From the NCBI GenBank assembly GCA_022821935.1, contig JAJECR010000035.1:1-10024 (forward strand): DNA of 10,024 bases. Direction: 5' to 3'. This document shows, one piece after another, positions 1 to 6,529 of this stretch (positions within the stretch are counted from its first letter, which is position 1; each line of letters opens with the position of its first letter). Below the pieces are notes generated by a model that ran no database searches, was not told the origin of the DNA, and saw only the letters and a list, made by a program, of their open reading frames with translations. This stretch comes from Candidatus Latescibacterota bacterium. GTDB taxonomy: Bacteria; JAAXHH01. The translations under genes and the position numbers were made by a program.

Positions 1-1
1 A

Positions 2-1999
2 GAACTCTGGCCGTGTATGCTGAAGGCGGCGGCGGCCAACGATTGCCCCGTGGCCCTGGTCAACGGCCGTATGTCGGACCGGAGTCTCGCGCGGAACCGT
101 TTCGTGAAACCGCTGTTCAGGGAGATGCTGCGGTTGCTGGCTGCCCTTGGGGTCCAGCACGCACTCGACGGAGAGCGGTATATCGCCTTCGGCGCGGATC
201 CGGGGCGGGTGCGTGTGACGGGCAACGTCAAGTTCGACCTCGCCGCCGGACAGGAGGGCCCGTCGCGGAAGCAGATGCGTCATGATCTCGGCCTGCCCGA
301 ATCCATGCCGGTCATCATGGCGGGGTGCCCCCGGCCCGTGGAAGAGGAACGGGCCGTGCTGGCGGCCTTCACCCGGGTGCGCGAACGGCATCCGGAGGTG
401 AAACTGATCTGGGCGCCCCGGCATCTTCATCGCGTACCGGAGGTAGAGGAGATGCTGCGGGGGGCGGGACTCGCGTACGCCCACCGGACTCGCCAGGACA
501 TGCGGGATCCCGCTCAGTTTGACGTGGTCATCCTGGACACCATGGGCGAACTGTCCGCCATGTACGCCGCCGCGGACATGGCCTTCGTCGGCGCCACGCT
601 GGTGCCGCTCGGCGGCCACAACGTACTGGAACCCGCGGCATGCGGCATACCCGTCCTGTTTGGCCCCCACACCGAGAACGTCCGGGCCAGCGCGGCGGCC
701 CTGCTTCGAACCGGGGGCGGCATGGTCGTGCAAGACGAAGAAGAGCTTGCACGGGAATGGCTGGTTTTGCTGGAAGACCCGGGCAAGCGTGCGCAGACCG
801 GTGCGGCCGCCCGACAGGCCGTGCGCATGCGCGCAAAGGCTGTGGACCGTACCCTGGACCTGGTCGACCGGTGGATTCTGGATCCGGACCTTCGTGAATC
901 CGGTCCGCTGGACGTCTTTGAAAGTGCTCCCGTGTACACCAGGTTCCTGGATCCGGACGAACGCAGCCCGGTCATACGTTTCGTGCGCTGTGCGCTCCTG
1001 CCCCTTTCCTTGCTGATGGGTGTCCTGGTACGGTTCCGCAACTGGATGTACGACAAGGAGTTGCTCAACGCCGAAGGACTTCCGGTGCCGGTGATCAGCG
1101 TCGGCGCGCTGACGGTGGGAGGCGCGGGGAAGACGCCCGTCACGCGGTATCTCGCCCGACGACTCAGAGATGCCGGCTACAGGCCCGCCGTGCTGAGCCG
1201 GGGCTATGGCAGAAGGAACAGCGCGACACGCGCGGCCGTACCTGGGGCCACCTGGCAGGAAGTGGGCGATGAACCGGCCTTTCTGGCCTCGATGCTGCCG
1301 GATGTCCCGGTGGTCGTCGGCCCGAGCCGCACCGCGGCGGGACGACTCGCCATCGAACAATACGGTGCGAACGTGCTCCTGCTGGACGACGGATTCCAGC
1401 ACAGGAGGACAGGCCGCCAGGTCGATATCGTGGTACATGACGCTTCCGGCCGCTCGAACCCGCGGCACTTGCTCCCTGCCGGTCCATATCGCGAACCGCT
1501 TTCCTCTCTCGGGCGGGCCCACGCACTGGTGCTGACCAGAACGGACCAAGCCCGTTCCGACGATATCGACTCGGCGCGACTACAGACCCGGTTCCCCCAC
1601 CTGGCCATCATCGAAACCACCTATGTCCCCGTCGGGCTGAGACGACTATCCGACGATTCGACGCTGCCGGTGGAGTGGCTGGCCGGCCGCGACGTCCTCG
1701 TCCTCTGCGGGATCGCCAATCCCGCTTCCTTTGTGCAGACCGTCACGGACGCCGGAGGGCGGGTACGCCGGGTCCTGGCATACCCGGATCACCACCCTTA
1801 CACCCCGTCTGAAATGGACCGGGCGTTGTCCCTGGTGGAAGAAACGGGCGCTTCCAGCATCGTCACTACGGAAAAGGACGCCGTCCGCGTCCCGCCGGAC
1901 CACGCCATCGTCAACCACGTGGCCGTCTTGGATATCGCGCTTCGGTTGATCTCGGGTGAAAACGCGCTTGAGAAAATAATTGAAAGTGCATCGGTCTGA
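2..1999 (+). CDS. waaA-lpxK: WaaA-LpxK fusion: Kdo transferase joined to lipid A 4'-kinase (5' end cut off)
   Basis: The frame is open at the left edge and already reads ELWP at positions 2-13. This is the end of the ETELWP motif of GT30 Kdo transferases, so the ATG at 17 is internal and roughly the first 125 residues lie outside the window. The WaaA part continues to about 940 and has its conserved GGHNVLEPA motif at 611-637. With no stop or frame change it passes into LpxK from about 975: a hydrophobic N-terminal helix, the P-loop GALTVGGAGKTP at 1103-1138, DDGFQH at 1385-1402, DHHPYT at 1787-1804 and TTEKDAV at 1865-1885. LpxK phosphorylates the 4' position of the lipid A disaccharide using ATP; WaaA then adds Kdo from CMP-Kdo to the product. 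Both act at the inner face of the inner membrane. The two are usually separate proteins of roughly 425 and 330 residues, so a single chain is unusual. The canonical Asn of the LpxK P-loop (GNLTVGG) is Ala here. Domain identities are firm; that the fusion is natural rather than an assembly artefact is very likely. Confidence 0.93.
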   Translation, partial: ELWPCMLKAAAANDCPVALVNGRMSDRSLARNRFVKPLFREMLRLLAALGVQHALDGERYIAFGADPGRVRVTGNVKFDLAAGQEGPSRKQMRHDLGLPESMPVIMAGCPRPVEEERAVLAAFTRVRERHPEVKLIWAPRHLHRVPEVEEMLRGAGLAYAHRTRQDMRDPAQFDVVILDTMGELSAMYAAADMAFVGATLVPLGGHNVLEPAACGIPVLFGPHTENVRASAAALLRTGGGMVVQDEEELAREWLVLLEDPGKRAQTGAAARQAVRMRAKAVDRTLDLVDRWILDPDLRESGPLDVFESAPVYTRFLDPDERSPVIRFVRCALLPLSLLMGVLVRFRNWMYDKELLNAEGLPVPVISVGALTVGGAGKTPVTRYLARRLRDAGYRPAVLSRGYGRRNSATRAAVPGATWQEVGDEPAFLASMLPDVPVVVGPSRTAAGRLAIEQYGANVLLLDDGFQHRRTGRQVDIVVHDASGRSNPRHLLPAGPYREPLSSLGRAHALVLTRTDQARSDDIDSARLQTRFPHLAIIETTYVPVGLRRLSDDSTLPVEWLAGRDVLVLCGIANPASFVQTVTDAGGRVRRVLAYPDHHPYTPSEMDRALSLVEETGASSIVTTEKDAVRVPPDHAIVNHVAVLDIALRLISGENALEKIIESASV

Positions 2000-2056
2000 A
2001 CACAGCGCGAAACTTAGGTTATAGAAACAACGCTCCGCTCAGCATTTTGTGTTTCG

Positions 2057-3178
2057 TTACCCGGTAACTCTGACGGGCATGATCAGACACTGGTAGTCCT
2101 CTCCTTCGGCCTCTTCTTCCGAAGGAGTGATGATCCCGGCACTGATGGATGAATCAAGTTTGAAGACCACGTCTTCGCTTTCGATTCTCTCCACGACGTC
2201 GAGCAGGTAGCGGAAGTCGTACGTCGTATCGAGCGCTTCTCCTTCGTATTCGGCCGGCACCTCCTCCCGGGCCTCTCCGCCGATGTCGTGGCTGGATGAA
2301 CTGAGTTCGATGAAACCCGGCCTTATAGCATGCTGTATCTGTCGGGTAATCGAATTGGAAAGGACAGACACGCGCCGCACGGCCCCTTCAAAAACTTCGC
2401 GGTTCACCTTGACGACCTTCTCGTTATCGGTCGGAATGTAACGTTCGTAATCGGGATAGGTCGCTTCGATCAGCCTGACGCACAACCGGGCGTTCTCCAG
2501 GTCGAATACGACGTGATTGTCCCCGATCGTTATGCGGGAAGGCGCTTCCGATTCCCCGATGACCCGCGACAGGTTATTCAGGGCCTTCGGGGGCACGATG
2601 ATCCCTTCGGTTATCGTTTCGGAAACCTCGCCGGGCAGCGACATCCTGGCCAGCCTGTGCCCATCAGTCGCGACCATACGCACCGCCCCTTCTACTATGC
2701 TCAGGTACGCGCCCCACAGGCTGGGGTGCGTCTCGTCCTTCGACACCGCGTACACCGTCTTCCGGATCAGCCGCTGCAGTGAAGAAGAGGGGATCGTTAC
2801 GGTCTTTTCTGCCGGCACGTCCGGAAGCGCCGGGTACTCCTCTTTCTCAATGCCCACGAGGCGGAACACCCCTCGGTCGCATCGGACGACCACCTTGACG
2901 CCGTCCACCTCGATCTCTACAGGCGCATCGGGCAACTCGCGCACCATCTCCGCGAATTTCCTTCCCGGTACCGTAATCGATCCGGCTTCCGTGACCTGCG
3001 CGGGGATCTTCGTCACGACGGACAGATCCAGGTCGGTGGCGCCGATGGTCAGATGGCCATCCTCCGTCTCCAGCAACATGTTGGACAGAATGGGCAGGGT
3101 GGTTTTCGGAGGGACGACGTTCAGGACGGTCCGTATACCGTTCATCAGGATGGAACTGGCCGATATGGTGATCTTCAC
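2057..3178 (-). CDS. dnaN: DNA polymerase III beta sliding clamp
   Basis: The protein has 373 residues, close to the family norm (366 in E. coli). It forms the ring-shaped dimer that tethers DNA polymerase III to DNA and recruits repair and replication partners through its hydrophobic cleft. The N-terminus fits DnaN (MKITIS, then the PKTTLPILSNMLLE region), the TDGHRLA motif typical of the second clamp domain is present, and the chain ends with YQCLIMPVRVTG, the usual cleft-forming C-terminal strand. Translation starts at GTG (complement of 3176-3178), chosen because AAAAGGAG (complement of 3185-3192) lies six bases upstream. The gene converges on waaA-lpxK with a 57-base gap and diverges from guaA. 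It is not next to dnaA or recF within this window, unlike the classical dnaA-dnaN-recF order. Identity is certain. Confidence 0.97.
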   Translation of the reverse strand: MKITISASSILMNGIRTVLNVVPPKTTLPILSNMLLETEDGHLTIGATDLDLSVVTKIPAQVTEAGSITVPGRKFAEMVRELPDAPVEIEVDGVKVVVRCDRGVFRLVGIEKEEYPALPDVPAEKTVTIPSSSLQRLIRKTVYAVSKDETHPSLWGAYLSIVEGAVRMVATDGHRLARMSLPGEVSETITEGIIVPPKALNNLSRVIGESEAPSRITIGDNHVVFDLENARLCVRLIEATYPDYERYIPTDNEKVVKVNREVFEGAVRRVSVLSNSITRQIQHAIRPGFIELSSSSHDIGGEAREEVPAEYEGEALDTTYDFRYLLDVVERIESEDVVFKLDSSISAGIITPSEEEAEGEDYQCLIMPVRVTG

Positions 3179-3184
3179 GGGGTA

Positions 3185-3192
3185 CTCCTTTT
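3185..3192 (-). promoter_or_regulatory. Strong ribosome binding site of dnaN
   Basis: On the minus strand this reads AAAAGGAG, six bases before a GTG codon. It decides the GTG start of dnaN. Confidence 0.8.
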
Positions 3193-3448
3193 GTGGGATA
3201 GGCCGGTTACCGTACCGTTTGTGTATGTTTATATGTTTAAAGGACTCGGTCAGTCACGGTAGATTCAATAGTGAGGTCGGCAAGGTGTCACATTGATACA
3301 AAACACTTGTTTAGTTTAATGGCTCTCGATATCGAAGTCAAGAGGGCGCATATGTTTTATACGTTATTGAAGATTGGGTCCCGGGTAGATTCATCAGAGA
3401 ATGGTACGGTTTCTTACAAACGCCCACCGATCCAGATACTTTCCGCGC

Positions 3449-3477
3449 TGGACGACACGAAATGAACAGGCTATATT
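3449..3477 (+). promoter_or_regulatory. Candidate sigma70-type promoter for guaA
   Basis: TGGACG (four of six consensus positions) is followed after 17 bases by TATATT (five of six), about 60 bases before the guaA start. Position and spacing are right, but the -35 element is weak and this is a by-eye match only. Confidence 0.35.
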
Positions 3478-3535
3478 ATCAAACCTGTTCGCTTATCTCA
3501 CGACACCCGGCTTTCTCACCTCTGAAACGCGTTAA

Positions 3536-5077
3536 ATGGCTGACTCGAACTGGATTGCAATCCTCGATTTCGGCGCGCAGTACACGCAGCTTATCGCGCG
3601 GCGCATACGGGAGAGCCACGTCTATTGCGAGGTGCTGCCCTACGATACGCCGGCGTCCGAATTGACGGAACGCAACGTCACCGGCATCGTCCTTTCGGGC
3701 GGTCCGGCCAGCGTATACGGGGAAGACGCGCCGCATCCCGATCCCGCCATATTCGAGACGGGCAAGCCGATCCTGGGGATCTGCTACGGCCTGCAGTTGA
3801 TGGGGCATTACCACGAAGGCGAGGTCGCCCATGCCGGTACCCGCGAATACGGCAACGCGGGGATCCGGACGACGGGCGGCACGCCCCTGTTCCGCGATCT
3901 GCCCGAACGCATGACGGTCTGGATGAGTCACGGCGACGAACTCAAGGCGCCTCCGCCGGATTTCGAGGTCATCGCCCGGTCCGATAACGGCCATATCGCC
4001 GCCGTCGCCCGGCCCGAACGCCGGATCTACGGTGTGCAGTTCCATCCCGAAGTGGTGCACACGGTCCATGGCCGCGAGATCCTGGAGAACTTCGTATTCG
4101 CCATCTGCGGCTGCGAGGGCAACTGGACGCCGCGGACCTTCATCGACGAGGCTCTCGCCTCCATCCGGGAGACCGTGGGCGAGCGTCGCGTGGCCTGCTT
4201 CGCCAGCGGCGGCGTGGATTCCTCGGTCGTGGCCGCGCTGATCGGACGGGCCATCGGAGACCGCCTGACCTGCGTCTTCGTGGACACGGGCATGCTCAGG
4301 AAGGACGAGGCCAGGCAGGTCGAAGAGACCTACCGCCGGACCATCAACGCCCGCTTCCGCTTCGTGGACGCCTCGGACCGGTTCCTCGACCGGTTGAAAG
4401 GCGTGGAAGAACCGGAACAGAAGCGCAAGATCATCGGCGACGAGTTCATCCGGGTGCTCGAAAGCGAACTGACCTCCCTGCGCGGCGTGCACATCCTGGC
4501 CCAGGGCACGCTGTACCCCGACGTGATCGAAAGCGCCTCCGTAAAGGGGCCGGCCAGCGTCATCAAGACCCACCACAACGTGGGCGGTCTGCCCGACGAC
4601 CTGGAACTCGAGCTGCTGGAGCCGGTTCGCAACCTGTTCAAGGACGAGGTGCGCACCGTGGGCCGGGAGCTTGGCCTGCCGGATGAAATCATCGACCGGC
4701 ATCCCTTCCCTGGACCGGGCCTGGGCATCCGCGTGCTGGGCGAAGTGACCCGGGAACGGGTGGCCATGCTACAGGACGCGGACAAGATTTTCATCGATGA
4801 ACTGCGCAGGGCGGACCTGTACGACGAGGTTTCCCAGGCGCTGGCCGTACTGCTTCCGGTCAAGACCGTCGGCGTGATGGGCGACGCCCGCACCTACGAG
4901 AGCGTCATTGCCCTCCGGGCGGTGACCACGCTGGACTTCATGACGGCCGACTGGGCGCGCCTGCCCGCCGACTTCCTGGCGCACGTGTCAAGCCGCATCA
5001 TCAACGAAGTAAGGGGCGTAAACCGCGTGGTCTACGACCTCAGTTCCAAGCCACCCGGCACCATCGAATGGGAATGA
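3536..5077 (+). CDS. guaA: GMP synthase (glutamine-hydrolysing)
   Basis: This 513-residue cytosolic enzyme turns XMP, ATP and glutamine into GMP, the last step of guanine nucleotide synthesis. The N-terminal class I glutamine amidotransferase domain shows GICYG with the nucleophile Cys83, and FHPEV with His170 and Glu172 completing the triad. The ATP pyrophosphatase domain follows with the PP-loop SGGVDSS at residues 224-230, and the C-terminal dimerisation domain has HPFPGPGLGIR and ends with the family signature KPPGTIEWE. Length is normal and all key residues are present. The ATG at 3536 gives the usual N-terminus (IAILDFGAQYTQLIARRIRE), but no clear Shine-Dalgarno sequence precedes it. 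It is the last recognisable housekeeping gene before the zinc operon. Identity is certain. Confidence 0.98.
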   Translation: MADSNWIAILDFGAQYTQLIARRIRESHVYCEVLPYDTPASELTERNVTGIVLSGGPASVYGEDAPHPDPAIFETGKPILGICYGLQLMGHYHEGEVAHAGTREYGNAGIRTTGGTPLFRDLPERMTVWMSHGDELKAPPPDFEVIARSDNGHIAAVARPERRIYGVQFHPEVVHTVHGREILENFVFAICGCEGNWTPRTFIDEALASIRETVGERRVACFASGGVDSSVVAALIGRAIGDRLTCVFVDTGMLRKDEARQVEETYRRTINARFRFVDASDRFLDRLKGVEEPEQKRKIIGDEFIRVLESELTSLRGVHILAQGTLYPDVIESASVKGPASVIKTHHNVGGLPDDLELELLEPVRNLFKDEVRTVGRELGLPDEIIDRHPFPGPGLGIRVLGEVTRERVAMLQDADKIFIDELRRADLYDEVSQALAVLLPVKTVGVMGDARTYESVIALRAVTTLDFMTADWARLPADFLAHVSSRIINEVRGVNRVVYDLSSKPPGTIEWE

Positions 5078-5117
5078 ATCCACGCCCGGCACCGGCTGGC
5101 GCCTGAAGGCATCAAAT

Positions 5118-5150
5118 CACACATACGTCCGTGTAAAAGCGGGCTTTTTT
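5118..5150 (+). terminator. Possible rho-independent terminator after guaA
   Basis: AAAAG-CGGG-CTTTT followed by further T residues (5135-5150) gives a short hairpin with a U tract about 60 bases after the guaA stop. A small ACAC/GTGT stem lies just before it. The stem is short and A:U-rich, so strength is doubtful, but the position is right. Confidence 0.4.
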
Positions 5151-5232
5151 GTGTCAAGCCGACACTCGTCGGCATGTCGGCACGAATGAGCATGCTCAAG
5201 CAGCCTTTTTAACGGAATACTCAATCTTGAGC

Positions 5233-5261
5233 TTGACTAATGAATCTCGATATGCTATACT
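5233..5261 (+). promoter_or_regulatory. Sigma70-type promoter of the zinc operon
   Basis: TTGACT (5233-5238, five of six consensus bases), a 17-base spacer and TATACT (5256-5261, five of six) form the best promoter match in the window. Transcription would start near 5268, inside the palindromic operator, about 100 bases before the first gene. Confidence 0.7.
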
Positions 5262-5265
5262 GTCG

Positions 5266-5285
5266 TGTTATGTTATAACATTACA
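5266..5285. promoter_or_regulatory. Zur-type operator (zinc repressor box)
   Basis: The sequence TGTTATGTTATAACATTACA is an inverted repeat in which nine of ten base pairs match; only the pair at 5269/5282 fails. The core ATGTTATAACAT is a perfect palindrome and is the typical core of proteobacterial Zur sites. It covers the predicted transcription start, a standard position for a repressor that blocks RNA polymerase. The cognate repressor gene zur lies in the same operon. Binding is inferred from sequence and context. Confidence 0.82.
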
Positions 5286-5370
5286 ATATCAGTCGGCGCT
5301 TAACCGATTGGCACCAGAGCAAGCGCCGGCGATGACCTTGGCATACAGTTTACTAAAGGGTGTTTATTCG

Positions 5371-6405
5371 ATGCATATGATGCGAGTGAGTTGCAACATA
5401 GCGGTCTTTCTCGCATGGCTGTGTGCCGTCGCATACTCGGCGGATCTCCACGCGACAACGATGCTGCCGGGCGAACCTCTCGATGCCGAACAGTCCCGGG
5501 GTGACAGTCACGCCGGCACCGGGCAGGCGGTTTCGATCTTGGATCAGACTGCGACCTGGGTCTGGGCAAAGCAGCAGGAATACCTCCTGCAACTGTCGCA
5601 GGAGTTGGAATCGCTGCGTGGCCAGCATAGCGTCGGCTGGGCTTTGGTGCTGATGAGCTTTCTTTATGGTGTCTTGCATGCCGCGGGGCCTGGGCACGGG
5701 AAGGTCGTGTTGACGACCTACCTGTTGACCCACCGAAGCCGGCTGAATCGCGGTATCGCCATGGGCGCCGCAGCGGCGTTTCTGCAAGGCATGACGGCAC
5801 TGCTGATGATTTACGCCCCGATTGGTCTGGCTGGCTGGCTGCCAGTGGAGACAGATACGGCAACCTTGTGGGCTACGCGAGTCAGTTTCACCATGCTGGC
5901 GATAGTCGGACTCTACTTGCTGGTCCGGGCCGCACGCGCCTTGTCCGAAAGTGTTCGCCAGTTGCGGGGCGAAACCGGCGAAGTCCACCACGACCATGCC
6001 GGTCACGGGGACGGGGCAGGTCGCGGCTGTCGGCATCTGCCCAGCGCTGCCGAGATTGATACAGCGGGCAGCCGGCATGCGGCGGCTGGCGTGGTTTTGG
6101 CCATCGGGCTGCGCCCTTGCAGCGGAGCACTGTTTGTGCTGATCATTGCCGCCGTGATGGGTTTGATCTGGCATGGCACGCTTTCTGTGATCGCCATGTC
6201 CACAGGTACCGCGATCACCGTTGTCATCCTGGCCATCATTGCGACAAAGGCGCGAGACCTGGCGAGTAGGGTGGTCGCTCACCGGTCACCGGTGTGGACG
6301 GTTGCGGCCGCTGGCCTGGGCGCGCTTGGCGGTGCCCTCCTGTTGCTTATGGCGCTATGGGCGCTGAACGCGTCGTTTATGTTGAATCAGATCGTGGATT
6401 TGTAA
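5371..6405 (+). CDS. NicO/RcnA-family metal transporter with His-rich loop
   Basis: The 344-residue inner-membrane protein starts with a likely signal peptide (residues 1 to about 24, ending near AVAYSADLHA). A short extracytoplasmic region with a helical stretch (about 62-85) follows, then about six membrane spans. Family marks are HAAGPGHGK at residues 103-111, the motif of NiCoT/RcnA-like nickel-cobalt transporters, and GLRPCSGAL at 246-254. Between these, residues 206-222 form a His-rich loop suited to binding metal. RcnA itself exports Ni and Co, yet this gene is first in a Zur-controlled operon, which suggests a role in zinc homeostasis; COG2215 proteins do occur in other Zur regulons. 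Substrate and direction cannot be read from the sequence. The ATG at 5371 is chosen because AAAGGG (5355-5360) precedes it and it gives a clean signal peptide; ATGs at 5332, 5377 and 5380 are alternatives. The DUF1007 partner often found with such proteins is not seen. Confidence 0.85.
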   Translation: MHMMRVSCNIAVFLAWLCAVAYSADLHATTMLPGEPLDAEQSRGDSHAGTGQAVSILDQTATWVWAKQQEYLLQLSQELESLRGQHSVGWALVLMSFLYGVLHAAGPGHGKVVLTTYLLTHRSRLNRGIAMGAAAAFLQGMTALLMIYAPIGLAGWLPVETDTATLWATRVSFTMLAIVGLYLLVRAARALSESVRQLRGETGEVHHDHAGHGDGAGRGCRHLPSAAEIDTAGSRHAAAGVVLAIGLRPCSGALFVLIIAAVMGLIWHGTLSVIAMSTGTAITVVILAIIATKARDLASRVVAHRSPVWTVAAAGLGALGGALLLLMALWALNASFMLNQIVDL

Positions 6406-6406
6406 C

Positions 6407-6529
6407 ATGATGCAAACAACAAAAAACCCTGGATTCTCGCCCCTGCGGGCCGGCATCGGTACGCGTCTCGCACTTGCCGGCGTCGCCGCCGGCTTGTTGT
6501 GGTTTACAGTCCTCTGGGCCCTGCTATGA
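6407..6529 (+). CDS. Small single-span membrane protein (40 aa), unrecognised family
   Basis: An ATG lies one base after the transporter's TAA, and the frame ends with TGA at 6527-6529, overlapping the aztA start as ATGA. The 40-residue product has a polar, basic N-terminus (Lys6, Arg14, Arg20) and then one hydrophobic helix from about residue 21 to the end, rich in Leu, Ala and Val with two Trp. By the positive-inside rule the N-terminus should face the cytoplasm. The precise fit between two genes, with coupling-type junctions on both sides, argues that it is translated. A second start at 6410 is possible. I do not recognise a family. It could be an accessory subunit of the NicO-like transporter or of the AztAB complex, or serve mainly to couple translation; these roles are inference. 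Confidence 0.65.
   Translation: MMQTTKNPGFSPLRAGIGTRLALAGVAAGLLWFTVLWALL

Larger units (their letters stand above)
3179..3535. other. Divergent promoter region between dnaN and guaA
   Basis: This 357-base stretch separates two divergently read housekeeping genes and is visibly richer in A and T than its surroundings. For dnaN (minus strand) a possible promoter is TATAAA (complement of 3228-3233) with a weak GTGACT -35 (complement of 3252-3257). For guaA there is TGGACG at 3449-3454, a 17-base spacer and TATATT at 3472-3477, close to the gene. A second candidate lies further away: TTGATA at 3293-3298 and TTTAAT at 3315-3320. I see no perfect DnaA box, no RNA gene and no convincing protein; the 64-codon frame at 3271-3465 has no recognisable motif or ribosome site. 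Confidence 0.5.
5078..5370. other. Intergenic region between guaA and the zinc operon
   Basis: This stretch of almost 300 bases holds, in order: a possible guaA terminator ending in six T (5145-5150); a 6-bp hairpin GCCGAC-ACTC-GTCGGC at 5158-5173; a perfect 12-base palindrome TGAGCATGCTCA at 5187-5198; a T5 run at 5206-5210; and then the promoter and Zur-type operator of the zinc operon at 5233-5285. The leader from about 5268 to 5370 shows no obvious structure. The reading frame of the transporter stays open back to 5149, but that extension has no protein-like content and would cover the promoter. Confidence 0.6.

Noticed and set aside
2000..2056. Terminator between the convergent waaA-lpxK and dnaN genes
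   Set aside because: Only a GAAAC/GTTTC pair with a long loop is visible; no GC-rich stem with a U tract on either strand.
3188..3200. DnaA box or replication origin upstream of dnaN
   Set aside because: The only similar string, TGTGGGATAG, departs from TGTGGATAA and no cluster of boxes is present.
3271..3465. 64-codon open frame between dnaN and guaA
   Set aside because: No ribosome binding site, no motif, and it lies in an A/T-rich divergent promoter region.
3479..4702. 407-codon open frame on the minus strand
   Set aside because: It lies opposite guaA, whose catalytic motifs are all intact; its composition follows the reverse of guaA codons and no domain is recognisable.
5149..5370. N-terminal extension of the NicO transporter frame
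   Set aside because: It would translate across the promoter and Zur-type operator; the start at 5371 has an upstream ribosome site and gives a proper signal peptide.
5353..6282. 309-codon open frame on the minus strand
   Set aside because: It mirrors the NicO-type transporter, which has clear family motifs and a ribosome site; no independent evidence supports the reverse frame.
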